In this document: in pieces, positions 8,048-18,142 of the stretch
Position numbering within the stretch: position 1 is the first letter of the stretch
How the letters are laid out: every line of letters begins with the position of its first letter
Origin: Yoonia maritima
GTDB lineage: Bacteria > Pseudomonadota > Alphaproteobacteria > Rhodobacterales > Rhodobacteraceae
Assembly: GCF_003003285.1 (NCBI RefSeq)
Contig: NZ_PVTP01000012.1
Span: 88,911-138,300, forward strand
Length of the DNA: 49,390 nt
Direction: 5' to 3'
Translations under genes and position numbers: made by a program
Notes under the pieces: model-generated
What the model saw: the letters and a program-made list of their open reading frames with translations, nothing else
The model's database searches: none
Told to the model about the DNA's origin: nothing

Positions 8048-9256
8048 ATGAAATCGACTGATCTCAACTCACTTCAAGGAACATCAGTCAGACTGCTTAC
8101 CTTGCTTTTATTGCTTTTCTCTGCCCCTGTTCACGCGCAAGGCATGCCCCCCGGTGGACCTGCTCAAGGTCCAACCCAAGTTGGCACGATCACACTTTCC
8201 TCTGAAGATGTACCTTATGTGCGCACCCTGCCCGGACGCGCGGTTTCTTTTGAAGAAACTGACCTGCGCCCCCGCGTGAGCGGCCTGATCGAAGCAATTT
8301 TGTACACACCAGGGGCGCCACTCAAGGTTGGCGATCCCATGTTTAAAATCGAAGATGCGTCTTATCGTGCAGCCGTTGCATCCGCTGAAGCAGCCCTAGC
8401 GAGCGCGCAAGTCGACGCGACCACATCAACAGCCAGTCTTGACCGCTATCGCAGCTTACAAAATAGCTCTGCCGTAACGCAGGCCGACTTACAGGCAGCA
8501 GAAGCAACCGCAGCAGCGTCAGAGGCAGGGGTAGCTGCGGCACAGGCCGCGCTTGATATTGCGATCCTAGACTTAAGCCACACGACCGTGGTTAGCCCGA
8601 TTGATGGCATCGGCGGTTTACCAGAAGTATCAGTAGGAGCGTTGGTGACAGCCAACCAAGCTGATCCGCTGGGCAGCGTGACGCGATTGGACCCAATCTA
8701 TATCGACGTTAGTGATAGCTCTGCGGCGCGCCTGCGTGTCCGCGATAGAATCCAAACCGGAAACCTGACCGTTGGAGACAAGCTAGAGATTTCTCTTACG
8801 CTAGAGGACGGTTCCGTTTACTTGGGCGAAGGGTCTCTTATCACGCCCGGAACAACTGTTTCGACCACCACCGGTACATTTGATCTAAGGGTGCAGTTCG
8901 ATAATCCAGACCGTCTGATCATGCCGGGGCAGTTCTTGCGTGTCGACATTACATTCGGGACAACCAAAGCAGCGCTTGTGCCGCAGCGCGCGACCAGCCG
9001 TGCATCGAATGGTGCACTGACAGCATTTGTTGTACGTGAGGGAAACGCGCAGCAAGTCACACTATCTTCATCGGGCAGCTATGATAACAGCTGGGTCGTG
9101 ACTGAGGGGGCCGATGTTGGTGACGTATTGATCGTCGACGGCCTTTCTAATCTTGTTGATGGCGCAGAGGTCACGACTGTCCCGGTTACGATTAACGCTG
9201 ACGGTGCGGTAATCGACACGCCTTCCGACACTGACGACACAAACGGAAAGCAATAA
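8048..9256 (+). CDS. RND efflux periplasmic adaptor
   Basis: A 402-aa membrane-fusion protein of the AcrA/MexA type. The signal peptide is residues 1-30 (LLTLLLLLFSAPVHA-QG). A lipoyl half-motif (LRPRVSGLIEAI) precedes an Ala-rich coiled hairpin (about 115-175), then the second lipoyl half (TVVSPIDGIGGLPEVSVGAL) and beta-barrel/membrane-proximal domains. It connects the inner-membrane pump to an outer-membrane channel. AGGAA lies 9 bases before the ATG. The pump gene follows after 3 bases, so the two are one operon. No TolC-type gene is in the window, so the channel must be encoded elsewhere. No lipobox is present. Confidence 0.92.
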   Translation: MKSTDLNSLQGTSVRLLTLLLLLFSAPVHAQGMPPGGPAQGPTQVGTITLSSEDVPYVRTLPGRAVSFEETDLRPRVSGLIEAILYTPGAPLKVGDPMFKIEDASYRAAVASAEAALASAQVDATTSTASLDRYRSLQNSSAVTQADLQAAEATAAASEAGVAAAQAALDIAILDLSHTTVVSPIDGIGGLPEVSVGALVTANQADPLGSVTRLDPIYIDVSDSSAARLRVRDRIQTGNLTVGDKLEISLTLEDGSVYLGEGSLITPGTTVSTTTGTFDLRVQFDNPDRLIMPGQFLRVDITFGTTKAALVPQRATSRASNGALTAFVVREGNAQQVTLSSSGSYDNSWVVTEGADVGDVLIVDGLSNLVDGAEVTTVPVTINADGAVIDTPSDTDDTNGKQ

Positions 9257-9259
9257 AAC

Positions 9260-12200
9260 ATGGCACGGTTTTTCATTCACCGCCCAGTTTTCGCTTGGGT
9301 GCTTGCGATTGTCGTCATGCTTGCTGGCGGGTATTCAATGCTTCAGCTTCCAGTATCGCAATACCCTGACATTGCGCCAACAACGATCCGCGTGTCAGCA
9401 TCATATGACGGTGCGACAGCCGAAGCGGTGCAATCATCCGTCACTGAAGTCATCGAAGATGGGTTAACCGGTATTGACGATTTACTGTATACTGTGTCGT
9501 CATCCCGCCAAGGGAGCGCTAGCCTTTCGTTAACCTTTGACGACAGCGTCGATCCCGTTGATGCGCAAAACACCGTTCAATCAAACGTCGATCAAGTCAC
9601 CCGTCGCCTGCCCGATGCTGTACAAAGCTCTGGGGTGAGCATATCGCGGTCGTCGTCGTCCATTCTTTTGATCGGTGCGCTGGTTTCGACCGATGGCCGC
9701 TATGACACCATTCAGCTTGGCGACATCCTTTCCTCTACCGTCGAAGGTGCTGTGACCAGAACCGAAGGTGTCGGTGGCATCAACAGCTTTGGCTCTGGAT
9801 ATGCTATGCGTATTTGGCTTGATCCTCTGGGTTTGGCCCAGTTTTCGCTTACCCCAACAGATGTTGTCAGCGCAGTTCAGGGGCAAAACACTACGGTATC
9901 CGTCGGATCACTCGGAACCCAGCCCGTCACGCAAGGGCAACAATTCACCGCAACAGTCACAGCCCAAAGTCAGCTTACCACAGTAGCAGAATTCGAACGC
10001 ATTCACCTAACGACAACAACAGAAGGCCGGACCGTCCGGCTTGGTGATGTCGCAACCGTCGAAATTGGCCAAGAAAGCTATGGCGGTGATTCACGGTTCA
10101 ACACCGCAAATGCAGCAGGGTTTGGCGTTAATCTTGCCTCTGGTGCTAACGCTGTCGACACTGCGGCAGCTGTAAGAGAAACCATCGCAGGATTGGAAAG
10201 CGCGCTCCCTGATGGGGTCGAGGTGTCCTACGCATATGACACGTCACCTTTTGTAGAGCTATCAATCGAAAAAGTTGAACATACACTGATCGAAGCAATC
10301 GGGCTTGTCTTTCTTGTCATCTTGATCTTTTTGCAAAACTGGCGCGCGACGCTCATCCCTATCATCGCTGTACCCGTGGTTCTTTTGGGAACCTTCGGCA
10401 TGCTTGGCGTGCTTGGGTATTCCATCAACACACTGACGATGTTCGCCATGGTGCTGGCGATTGGCCTGCTGGTTGATGACGCGATCGTGGTTGTTGAAAA
10501 CGTCGAACGTGTGATGCACGAAGACGGTTTGGGCCCAATGGAAGCAACCGAAAAAAGCATGGGGCAAATTACAGGGGCTCTTATTGGGATCGCGCTCGTG
10601 CTTTCTGCTGTATTTCTGCCAATGGCATTTTCGGGCGGTTCGACAGGTGTGATCTATCGACAGTTTTCGGCAACGATCATCACTGCAATGGTCCTTTCCG
10701 CAGCGGTCGCGCTGATCCTTACCCCCGCGTTATGTGCCACACTTTTGAAACCCCATGGTCCCGAAACGGGACTGGGTGCGCCAGCACGCGCGTTCAACCG
10801 TGGCTTTGGCGCGGCAACGGATGGATATGTAGCCATCTTGCGCCGCATCCTATTACGCCCATTCGCGATGTTACTGGTGCTTGCAGCCGTCAGTATTGGC
10901 GCGTGGCAAGTGTATACGCGCATTGAATCCTCATTCCTCCCGACCGAGGACCAAGGCGTGCTTATGACGATGGTCAACTTAACCGAAGGGTCGACCACCG
11001 CGTCTACGCTTGCCGTGGTGAAAGATGTCGAAGACTATTTGCTAAATGATGAATCCGAAGCCGTCGAAGCAACCTTTGTCGCCATGGGCTTTGGCTTTAG
11101 CGGGTCAGGCCAGAACGCGGCGATGATTTTCATCAAACTGCGTGACTTTGCTGAACGCACAGACGCAAATCTTTCGGCGACAGCGGTGGCTGCGCGTGCC
11201 AACGCAAAATTCGGGTCGTCACGTGCTGGGCAAATTATGTTTATGCAGCCCCCTGCGATTCAAGGTCTTGGCAACTCCTCTGGGTTCTCAATGTATCTTG
11301 TTGATCAGGCCTCTGCTGGCACCGATGCATTGTTCGCTGCTGCCGATGAATTGGTCGACCTAGCAGAAGCTGACGGACGCGCGACCAACCTGCGCAACGG
11401 TGCATCCGATGATGAAGCAGCGCTCAAGCTGGTTATCGACCAAGAAAAAGCCGCAGCAATGGGTGTTTCCTTATCTGATGTGAACAGCATGCTGGCCACT
11501 ATCTTTTCGGGAAACTCGGTCAATGACTTCCAGCTAGGCACATCGCTACGCCCTGTTGTCGTGCAGGGCACCGCAGACGCGCGCATGCAACCAGAAGACA
11601 TTGATCGCTGGTATGCACGCAACAGCAGCGGCGAAATGGTTCCGTTTTCAGCATTCATCACAACGGAATGGGCGCCGGTTGCACCTAGCCTTTCGCGGAT
11701 TGATGGGTTGCAAGCAGTATCTGTTTCTGGATCCGAAGCTGCAGGTGTATCCTCTGGCGAAGCGATGGACGCCATTGAAGAACTCGTCTCGCAGATGGAT
11801 GGCGGGTGGGGCGTTGCCTGGACGGATTTATCCTATCAAGAACGTCAATCCGGTGACGAAGCACCGTATCTTTACGCGCTCTCTGTCCTCGTCGTGTTTT
11901 TGTGCCTCTCGGCGCTTTACGAAAGCTGGGCAATTCCGCTTTCGGTTATGCTGGCCGTTCCGGTCGGTGTGCTTGGTGCGCTTGTTGCTGCTTGGTTGTT
12001 TGGGCAGTCAAACGATGTCTACTTCAAGGTTGCGCTATTGACGACCATCGGTCTGGCGGCGAAAAACGCCATTCTGATCGTTGAATTCGCGCGTGAATTA
12101 GAAATGAATGGGCGCTCAGCAACGCAAGCCGCGTTAGAAGCAGCGCGCCTGCGGTTGCGACCAATTCTGATGACGTCGCTTGCGTTTATCCTTGGCGTGA

Positions 12201-12376
12201 CGCCGTTGGCGATTGCCTCGGGTGCGGGCGCGGGCGCGCAAAACGCAATCGGTATTGGTGTACTGGGCGGGATGTTGTCAGCCACTGTCATTGGTATCTT
12301 TATGGTGCCGTCGTTCTACGTGATCGTCCGACATTTTTCGAAATCGGCACCAACGTCAACTGAACCACAACAATAG
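9260..12376 (+). CDS. RND multidrug efflux pump, HAE1 family (AcrB-like)
   Basis: A 1038-aa inner-membrane transporter of the usual AcrB/MexB length. It begins with the family signature MARFFIHRPVFAWVLAIVVM and QLPVSQYPDIAPTTI. The proton relay is present: D406 and D407 in GLLVDDAIVVVENVERV and K935 in GLAAKNAILIVEFA. Two large periplasmic loops separate TM1-2 and TM7-8. It exports hydrophobic or amphiphilic compounds with the adaptor encoded 3 bases upstream. The substrate is not predictable from sequence. A hairpin 21 bases after the stop likely ends the operon. Confidence 0.95.
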   Translation: MARFFIHRPVFAWVLAIVVMLAGGYSMLQLPVSQYPDIAPTTIRVSASYDGATAEAVQSSVTEVIEDGLTGIDDLLYTVSSSRQGSASLSLTFDDSVDPVDAQNTVQSNVDQVTRRLPDAVQSSGVSISRSSSSILLIGALVSTDGRYDTIQLGDILSSTVEGAVTRTEGVGGINSFGSGYAMRIWLDPLGLAQFSLTPTDVVSAVQGQNTTVSVGSLGTQPVTQGQQFTATVTAQSQLTTVAEFERIHLTTTTEGRTVRLGDVATVEIGQESYGGDSRFNTANAAGFGVNLASGANAVDTAAAVRETIAGLESALPDGVEVSYAYDTSPFVELSIEKVEHTLIEAIGLVFLVILIFLQNWRATLIPIIAVPVVLLGTFGMLGVLGYSINTLTMFAMVLAIGLLVDDAIVVVENVERVMHEDGLGPMEATEKSMGQITGALIGIALVLSAVFLPMAFSGGSTGVIYRQFSATIITAMVLSAAVALILTPALCATLLKPHGPETGLGAPARAFNRGFGAATDGYVAILRRILLRPFAMLLVLAAVSIGAWQVYTRIESSFLPTEDQGVLMTMVNLTEGSTTASTLAVVKDVEDYLLNDESEAVEATFVAMGFGFSGSGQNAAMIFIKLRDFAERTDANLSATAVAARANAKFGSSRAGQIMFMQPPAIQGLGNSSGFSMYLVDQASAGTDALFAAADELVDLAEADGRATNLRNGASDDEAALKLVIDQEKAAAMGVSLSDVNSMLATIFSGNSVNDFQLGTSLRPVVVQGTADARMQPEDIDRWYARNSSGEMVPFSAFITTEWAPVAPSLSRIDGLQAVSVSGSEAAGVSSGEAMDAIEELVSQMDGGWGVAWTDLSYQERQSGDEAPYLYALSVLVVFLCLSALYESWAIPLSVMLAVPVGVLGALVAAWLFGQSNDVYFKVALLTTIGLAAKNAILIVEFARELEMNGRSATQAALEAARLRLRPILMTSLAFILGVTPLAIASGAGAGAQNAIGIGVLGGMLSATVIGIFMVPSFYVIVRHFSKSAPTSTEPQQ

Positions 12377-12396
12377 CCGCTCACGGACATAGGGCT

Positions 12397-12434
12397 GGTT
12401 TGCACTGATAGGCATTTGTTTATCGGTGCAAACC
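12397..12434 (+). terminator. Hairpin terminator of the RND operon
   Basis: A 14-bp stem, GGTTTGCACTGATA against TATCGGTGCAAACC with one G-T wobble, and a 10-nt loop. A short mixed AT tract follows. It sits 20 bases after the pump stop and well ahead of the next gene. Confidence 0.65.
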
Positions 12435-12546
12435 ATCTAAAAACACCTAGACGTCCAATCTGGCGTACCCAATTCCATAATTGTGGACCTAGCGGCGCGT
12501 GCGGAAATGATGATCATTGTATCATCACCAACCAAAGAGGCCGATT

Positions 12547-13914
12547 TTGCCCCATAAAACAATCACCGAACCCGCCCGCAAAACACCCGTCATTCATACG
12601 ACGGATGTGTTGGTGGTTGGCTCTGGCCCCGGAGGTTTAGCCGCGGCATTAGCCGCTGTGCGCTGTGGGGTCGATGTGACCCTACTTGAACGGTTCGGTT
12701 GCTTCGGTGGCAACATTACAGTGGTCGGCGTCGAAGGTTTTGCATGGTACCGGCACGAAGCCACGGTCGAGGCAGGCGGCATCGGCTGGGAGTTCGAAGA
12801 ACGCGCCAAGGCAATGGGCGCAGCAGTTCCGGAAAGCCAATCACTTAGCTACGAATTGGATAGCGAAGGTTTTAAGCTGGTCGCTGACAAGCTGGTCGAA
12901 GAGGCCGGCATTCACCCCATGCTACACCGCCAATTCGTTGCCCCCATCATGGATGGAGACAGAATTACAGGTGTGATCGTTGAATCAAAATCCGGTCGCG
13001 AAGCCATCATTGCAAAACGTGTGATTGATGCGACAGGCGATGCAGATATTGCACAGCGTGCAGGCGCACCAACGATCAAAACCCCTGTCGAAGACATGCA
13101 AGCAGCCAGCGTCATGTTTCACGTCGCAGGCGTAGATAAGGCCGCGTTCATGGCGGGTGTTAAATCTGACCCGCAAACTTATCGTGATTGGTCGACTGGC
13201 GAATGGCATGTCGAATCTGATGGAAAATCAGACGCAATGTTTTCACCCTTCCTTGCTAAACCGTTTGCCCAAGCAATCAACGACGGCATCATCCCCGCCC
13301 ACCTGAATACCATTGGCGGCACTTGGGGCGCAGTACATGACAGCGGCGAAATGACGTATATGAACCTTGTACATCTTGCTGGTTGTGATGGCACAGACCC
13401 CGACAGTATGACCAAATTTGAAATCGAAGGGCGTAAGCAAGCCATGCTCGCCATCGATGCGCTTCGCCACTACACACCCGGCTGCACCGCAATGCGGCTA
13501 CGTAATTTCGGTATGTCGATTGGCATCCGCGACACCCGCAAGATCGACGCCGTGTATAACATGACCGAAAGCGATGTGCGTCATGAAGGACGGTTTGACG
13601 ACAGTATCGGCATCTACCCAGAGTTCATCGATGGGTATGGTGTTTTGATCATTCCGACCACGGGCCGCTACATGCAAATCCCCTATCGGTCGATGCTACC
13701 AAAGGGGGTGCAAAACCTGATCGTCGCAGGCCGCGCTATCGGCGGAGATCGCATTGCACATGCCGCGACCCGGAACATGGCCTGCTGCGCCGTTGTTGGG
13801 CAAGGCGCAGGCGTCGCTGCCGCCTGGTCTGTCAAAAACGATTGTGATTTCGCGCATATCGATATCGCGGCGATGCAAAAAATCCTACAAGCACAAGGCG
13901 TGCGTCTTCATTAG
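12547..13914 (+). CDS. FAD-dependent oxidoreductase (FAD_oxidored family)
   Basis: A 455-aa flavoprotein. The dinucleotide-binding motif VLVVGSGPGGLAAALAAV with LLER at the end of the second strand is near the N-terminus, and the second FAD motif is the C-terminal NLIVAGRAIGGDRIAHAATR. RVIDATGDADIAQRAGAP is the family's ATG-type motif. The layout matches the PF12831 group of unassigned dehydrogenase/reductases; the substrate is unknown. The start is a TTG at 12547, 6 bases after AAAGAGG; another in-frame TTG at 12517 has no good ribosome site. It stands alone between the RND operon and a convergent glycosyltransferase. Confidence 0.82.
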   Translation: MPHKTITEPARKTPVIHTTDVLVVGSGPGGLAAALAAVRCGVDVTLLERFGCFGGNITVVGVEGFAWYRHEATVEAGGIGWEFEERAKAMGAAVPESQSLSYELDSEGFKLVADKLVEEAGIHPMLHRQFVAPIMDGDRITGVIVESKSGREAIIAKRVIDATGDADIAQRAGAPTIKTPVEDMQAASVMFHVAGVDKAAFMAGVKSDPQTYRDWSTGEWHVESDGKSDAMFSPFLAKPFAQAINDGIIPAHLNTIGGTWGAVHDSGEMTYMNLVHLAGCDGTDPDSMTKFEIEGRKQAMLAIDALRHYTPGCTAMRLRNFGMSIGIRDTRKIDAVYNMTESDVRHEGRFDDSIGIYPEFIDGYGVLIIPTTGRYMQIPYRSMLPKGVQNLIVAGRAIGGDRIAHAATRNMACCAVVGQGAGVAAAWSVKNDCDFAHIDIAAMQKILQAQGVRLH

Positions 13915-13926
13915 TGCGCCTTGTGA

Positions 13927-14970
13927 CTAAGCCTTTGATTTTTCTGCGCTGCGGGCCTGCCCACTGTGGTTGTAGGTCATTTCGATAAAATCACCCCAAT
14001 CGTCCCGCGACTTAATGTCCGCAATTTTAGCGCGGTGCCATTCAACGGCGGCGGCGTGTAGATCGTTCAGAACTTTGTCGGATTTCAGCTTTGCCAGCTC
14101 TGTCAGCATGCCAGGCACATGGTTTAAGATGCTGTAATCGCGTTCATAGTTCGCATTCATAGCGTCAAAGTATTCTTGCCCCTGATCCATATTCACATGG
14201 TTGGTACGGCCCCGATCACGCTTAACCAAAAAGCTGTCTGCACTGCGCACCGCATAGTGATGCAGTCGCGCGTGATCGTGCTTAAAGCCTTTCCATGTAC
14301 GCCAAGAAATTTGGCTTGGATCGGTTGTGTTGCCACCCGCGTCACGCCAAGTGATCCCATCAAAGACTGGCTTCAGGTTTGGATCAGACGATTTGTGGTT
14401 TTTAACGCGCGGGCGATGTACCCCCATGCGTTCAAATGCCCCATTGTTCCGGAACAAGGTTTTCACACCCGCTTCACGGTAGATGTTGATCTTGTCTTCA
14501 GGTGCGCACCCAAAGAACTGCTCGGTAATTGGGACGTCTTCGTAATTGCGGCGCGTATCATTTCCAAACAGCTTCCAGCAAATCGAAATCGCATCTGCGG
14601 GGCCGCTCGCATTTACCAAATCCGGCAATGACGTCCCGCAACGAATATTTAGGAATTCATCAACGTCAGCACAGATAACCCAGTCAGCTGCGGCGTATTT
14701 TTCATGTCGAGGCGCCAAGCGCAGTGCCGCCAATTGCGGCGACAATTCATTTCCGTTCCTGCCGATTTTACGCTTGTTATTGTCAATATGCGCAGCAAGC
14801 CCCAACTCTTCCAAACGCATCGCAATCGCGTCGGTACCGTCGTCACAGCTGTTGGTGTAAATGATAAAATCATCGAACCCGATCGCACGGTTAAAGGCGA
14901 TCCATTCAAGCATGAACGGCCCTTCATTCTTCATTGTCGTCACAACGAGAAAGCGTTCCTTGTCCACCAT
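13927..14970 (-). CDS. Family 2-like glycosyltransferase (PF13704 type)
   Basis: A 347-aa protein of the Glyco_tranf_2_4 type. The N-terminus VVTTMKNEGPFMLEWIAFNR, followed by FIIYTNSCDDGT and the DxD motif in WVICADVDEFLNI, defines a GT-A fold nucleotide-sugar transferase. There is no signal peptide or membrane segment. Such genes in roseobacters usually act on surface polysaccharide or glycoprotein, but the acceptor is unknown here. It diverges from another glycosyltransferase across a 167-bp gap and ends 12 bases from the convergent FAD gene. Confidence 0.8.
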   Translation of the reverse strand: MVDKERFLVVTTMKNEGPFMLEWIAFNRAIGFDDFIIYTNSCDDGTDAIAMRLEELGLAAHIDNNKRKIGRNGNELSPQLAALRLAPRHEKYAAADWVICADVDEFLNIRCGTSLPDLVNASGPADAISICWKLFGNDTRRNYEDVPITEQFFGCAPEDKINIYREAGVKTLFRNNGAFERMGVHRPRVKNHKSSDPNLKPVFDGITWRDAGGNTTDPSQISWRTWKGFKHDHARLHHYAVRSADSFLVKRDRGRTNHVNMDQGQEYFDAMNANYERDYSILNHVPGMLTELAKLKSDKVLNDLHAAAVEWHRAKIADIKSRDDWGDFIEMTYNHSGQARSAEKSKA

Positions 14971-15137
14971 GCACCTATTCTTTTACCAAAGTCAGGAGGT
15001 TGTCCCATCTTTACTCCGCTGCATCAAGTGACTTTCATAGTTGGGCCGCAAGGACCGCAGGCAAGCTTCTTGTGACAGAACCGATCATCAGCTAAAGATT
15101 ATCTTCGAATTTAATCATTACGTGACAGGGTAACACT

Positions 15138-16001
15138 ATGGCCGATCTTCCTCCAGTTGGCGCACTTTGGATTGGCGGTTCGCTTACATGGCTTGAACAG
15201 TTGTGCCTCAAATCATTCGTTGACCAAGGACACCAAACGATCCTGTATACGTATGGTAAGGTTACGGGTGTCCCCGAAGGCGTTGAAATTCGTGATGGCA
15301 ACACTGTTTTACCCACAGACCGTTTCATCACACACGATCGATCTGGCAGTGTTGCGTTGTTTTCGGATCTGTTCCGTTTCCATATGATCGCGAACGACCC
15401 AGATATCATTTACGTCGATACAGACGTATATTCAGTTAAGCCATTTCCGGGCAATGAAAGCCACGTTTTCGGCTACGAGACACGTACTAATGAAAAAAAT
15501 GAAGGGCAGATCAACGGGGCAATTTTGCGGATGCCTCAAGACTCTCCAGCCCTGCAGGGGCTGCTCGAGTTTACCAAGGATGAATATCCAATTCCAGAAT
15601 GGCTCCCGCGTAAACGCCTCGTTGGAATCAAAAAGCGTGCCGAAGAAGGTAACCCAATGCATGTGTCTGAGCTGCCGTGGGGTGTCTGGGGACCGCTTGG
15701 GGTCACAGCATTTTTAAGGAAAACCGGCGAGGCAAAACATGCCAGAAGTACAGATGTTTACTACCCAGTCCATTTTGCTGACCGCAGGATTTTTATAAAA
15801 CGTCCAATGCTAACCCGTAAGCTGTTGACAGAGGACACACGCTGTATTCACATTTGGGCGCCGATCAAACGTTTTTGTGCGTTCATGTATGATGGTATCC
15901 CGCCAGAAAACAGCTATTTAGACGTACTGCTAAAGAAGCATGATATTGACCCCCGTGAATCCCCAACCATCGCGCAACACGACCGTGGTGTTTTAGAATA
16001 A
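15138..16001 (+). CDS. DXD-motif glycosyltransferase (GT32-like)
   Basis: A 287-aa protein with the glycosyltransferase sugar-binding region: SVALFSDLFRFHMIAN followed by PDIIYVDTDVYSVKPF, where DTD is the metal/nucleotide-sugar motif. GQINGAILRMPQDSP and the PWGVWGPLGVTAFLRKTG region match the second half of the fold. It probably adds a hexose to a surface glycan. The start ATG at 15138 follows GACAGGG. It pairs head-to-head with the other glycosyltransferase, so both may be expressed from the same 167-bp region. A hairpin follows 32 bases after the stop. Confidence 0.82.
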   Translation: MADLPPVGALWIGGSLTWLEQLCLKSFVDQGHQTILYTYGKVTGVPEGVEIRDGNTVLPTDRFITHDRSGSVALFSDLFRFHMIANDPDIIYVDTDVYSVKPFPGNESHVFGYETRTNEKNEGQINGAILRMPQDSPALQGLLEFTKDEYPIPEWLPRKRLVGIKKRAEEGNPMHVSELPWGVWGPLGVTAFLRKTGEAKHARSTDVYYPVHFADRRIFIKRPMLTRKLLTEDTRCIHIWAPIKRFCAFMYDGIPPENSYLDVLLKKHDIDPRESPTIAQHDRGVLE

Positions 16002-16033
16002 ATTAGAATCTACATTATTCAGGACAAGGAATC

Positions 16034-16066
16034 GCATGGGCAGCACGACTTAGCGTCTGCCCATGC
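16034..16066. terminator. Bidirectional terminator hairpin
   Basis: Perfect 10-bp stem GCATGGGCAG / CTGCCCATGC with a 13-nt loop, between the glycosyltransferase (plus) and tctA (minus) stops. TGTTTAGTTT follows on the plus strand. It probably serves both convergent genes. Confidence 0.65.
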
Positions 16067-16074
16067 TGTTTAGT

Positions 16075-17613
16075 TTAATCGGAAATCGTGCCTTCTTCGC
16101 CCGCCTTTGCGTGCATTTGTGCCTTTACCCGGCGACCAATAACAAGCGGTAGGATAAATCCGATTATCGCGATGACCCATAAGCCGATGGACAGCGGGCT
16201 ATCGATCAGTGTCATCCAATCTCCGTTTGAGATGGTGATCGCGCGACGCAGGTTGTTTTCCATCGTGTTGCCCAACAGCGTACCCAAGATGATCGGCACC
16301 AGCGGCACGTCCAGTTTGCGCAGAACCCAGCCCATGATACCGAAACCGACCATCACCAACAGGTCAAACGATGAACCTGATATACCGTAGATCCCGACGA
16401 AACTAACCATTGCGACCACAGGCATCAGGATGCGCGGCGGCACCATCAGCACACGGGTGAACAGGCCAACCATTGGGATGTTCATCGCAAGAAGCATAAA
16501 GTTCGCGATGAACAGCGCTGCGATAAGGCCCCAAACGACATCAGGGTTTTGGCTGAACAGTAGCGGACCGGGCGTGATGTTCAGTGACAGTAGAACCGCC
16601 AGCAACACCGCCGTCGTACCAGAACCCGGCACACCCAGCGCTAGCATTGGCACCAATGCACCACCGGCAGCAGCGTTGTTACCTGCCTCTGGTGCAGCAA
16701 TACCGCGGGGATCGCCTGTGCCGAATGTTTTGTCCTTATCGACCAGTCGTTTTTCCATAGAGTAGGAAATGAACGACCCGAGCGATGCCCCTGCCCCTGG
16801 CAGAACGCCAGCCAAGAAACCCAAACCAGTGCTGCGTAGCATGGTCGGCGTAGTCTGTTTGATCATCGACCAAGGCGGTGTCAAACGACCCACTTTCACC
16901 TTTTTCTTGTCCGCATCGGCTTCTCCGTGACGCTTTTCAAGAAAGATGAACACTTCTGACAGCGCAAACAGCCCAACGATCGCAACAAGAAAATCTAGGC
17001 CGTCGTACAGGTGGACTTCGCCGAATGTGAAACGTGGAACGCCCGTTTGTGTATCCACGCCGATCATCGCCAGCCCAAGGCCCAGTGCCGCAGCGAATGC
17101 TGACTTGGCTTGGTTTGTTGATGACACGCCGCCTAGCGTCATAAACGCCAGTGCAAACAACGCGAAATATTCAGCAGGACCAAACAAAAGCGCGATTTTC
17201 ACCAACTGAGGCGCAAGAAAGATCAGCCCCCAAGTCGCAAAAAACGCACCGACGAATGATGCGATACCAGACAAAGACAGCGCCTGACCGGCCATGCCTT
17301 TTTGGGCCATGGGATAGCCATCAAGACAGGTCATCATCGCGGGTTCATCGCCGGGAATATTCAGCAAAATTGACGAAATCCGCCCACCATACATCGCCCC
17401 GTAATAGACAGAGGTCAGCAAGATCAGCGAAGGCGTAGCGCCAAGGCCAAGCGTGAATGCAAGTGGGATCAGGATCGCCACACCGTTTGATGGGCCAAGC
17501 CCCGGCAGCGCGCCCATGATCGTGCCCAAAAAGCACCCAAGTAGCGCAAGCAGAAGGTTCTGCCACGTCAGCGCGATGGCAAAACCATCGGCAAGAGACG
17601 CAAAAGTTTCCAT
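16075..17613 (-). CDS. tctA: Tripartite tricarboxylate transporter large permease TctA
   Basis: A 512-aa polytopic membrane protein of usual TctA length. Family marks are GALPGLGPSNGVAILIPLAF near residue 35, YYGAMYGGRISSILLNIPG near 70 and the repeat-related VLPGAGASLGSFISYSMEK near 275. With TctB and the periplasmic TctC it imports a carboxylate (citrate or related acid) driven by an ion gradient. It is the last gene of the tctCBA operon, 12 bases after tctB, and has an ACGGAG ribosome site. The substrate is not fixed by sequence. Confidence 0.93.
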   Translation of the reverse strand: METFASLADGFAIALTWQNLLLALLGCFLGTIMGALPGLGPSNGVAILIPLAFTLGLGATPSLILLTSVYYGAMYGGRISSILLNIPGDEPAMMTCLDGYPMAQKGMAGQALSLSGIASFVGAFFATWGLIFLAPQLVKIALLFGPAEYFALFALAFMTLGGVSSTNQAKSAFAAALGLGLAMIGVDTQTGVPRFTFGEVHLYDGLDFLVAIVGLFALSEVFIFLEKRHGEADADKKKVKVGRLTPPWSMIKQTTPTMLRSTGLGFLAGVLPGAGASLGSFISYSMEKRLVDKDKTFGTGDPRGIAAPEAGNNAAAGGALVPMLALGVPGSGTTAVLLAVLLSLNITPGPLLFSQNPDVVWGLIAALFIANFMLLAMNIPMVGLFTRVLMVPPRILMPVVAMVSFVGIYGISGSSFDLLVMVGFGIMGWVLRKLDVPLVPIILGTLLGNTMENNLRRAITISNGDWMTLIDSPLSIGLWVIAIIGFILPLVIGRRVKAQMHAKAGEEGTISD

Positions 17614-17625
17614 TTTCAGTCTCCG

Positions 17626-18057
17626 TTAAAAGCCAAGAGGACCACGTGCGAGCGAAAGTCCAAGCACGAGGTGAAATACAACGTAGATGCCAACGGACGT
17701 GCCCAACCCGGTCACAACAGACGCGATAGGGCCGGAACCCAAACGCCAAGTCAGATAGGTGGCGGCAAGTGCGGTCGCGATGACAAAGCCGATCACTGGC
17801 AACAGTTCAGCATAAAGAACCATCACAACAGCGGCGGCACCGATTTCGACCAGCCGATCAAGGCTTGGCCATTCGGGCGCAGCGTCCGGTTTCAAAGCGA
17901 TAACAAGGGAACTGATCCCAAGGACCGCAGCAACAATTAGAGGAAAGGCCTTTGGGCCAACAGCGTCAGACAGGAAACTTTCTTCGATCGCCAGCGCAGC
18001 AAACGCAAAGCTAACAGCAAGAAGGATACCGACAACGCCAAAGATACGATCACTCAT
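17626..18057 (-). CDS. tctB: Tripartite tricarboxylate transporter small permease TctB
   Basis: A 143-aa membrane protein with about four hydrophobic segments, including IFGVVGILLAVSFAFAALAI at the N-terminus and a GPKAFPLIVAAVLG motif typical of TctB. It is the poorly conserved small subunit that partners TctA. CAGGAG precedes the ATG at 18057. It lies between tctC, from which it is separated by a hairpin, and tctA. Confidence 0.88.
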   Translation of the reverse strand: MSDRIFGVVGILLAVSFAFAALAIEESFLSDAVGPKAFPLIVAAVLGISSLVIALKPDAAPEWPSLDRLVEIGAAAVVMVLYAELLPVIGFVIATALAATYLTWRLGSGPIASVVTGLGTSVGIYVVFHLVLGLSLARGPLGF

Positions 18058-18091
18058 TGGGATCTCCTGTAGCGGTAAGTATGAAATAGTT

Positions 18092-18115
18092 GGGGGCGCC
18101 CGTTACAGCGCCCCC
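18092..18115 (-). terminator. Intergenic hairpin between tctC and tctB
   Basis: Perfect 8-bp GC stem GGGGGCGC / GCGCCCCC with an 8-nt loop, 27 bases after the tctC stop and inside the operon. There is no T-run. It is the type of element that shields the 3' end of a binding-protein message and lowers downstream expression. Confidence 0.6.
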
Positions 18116-18142
18116 GGGGGAAGAACGGTCAATGAGTGGCCG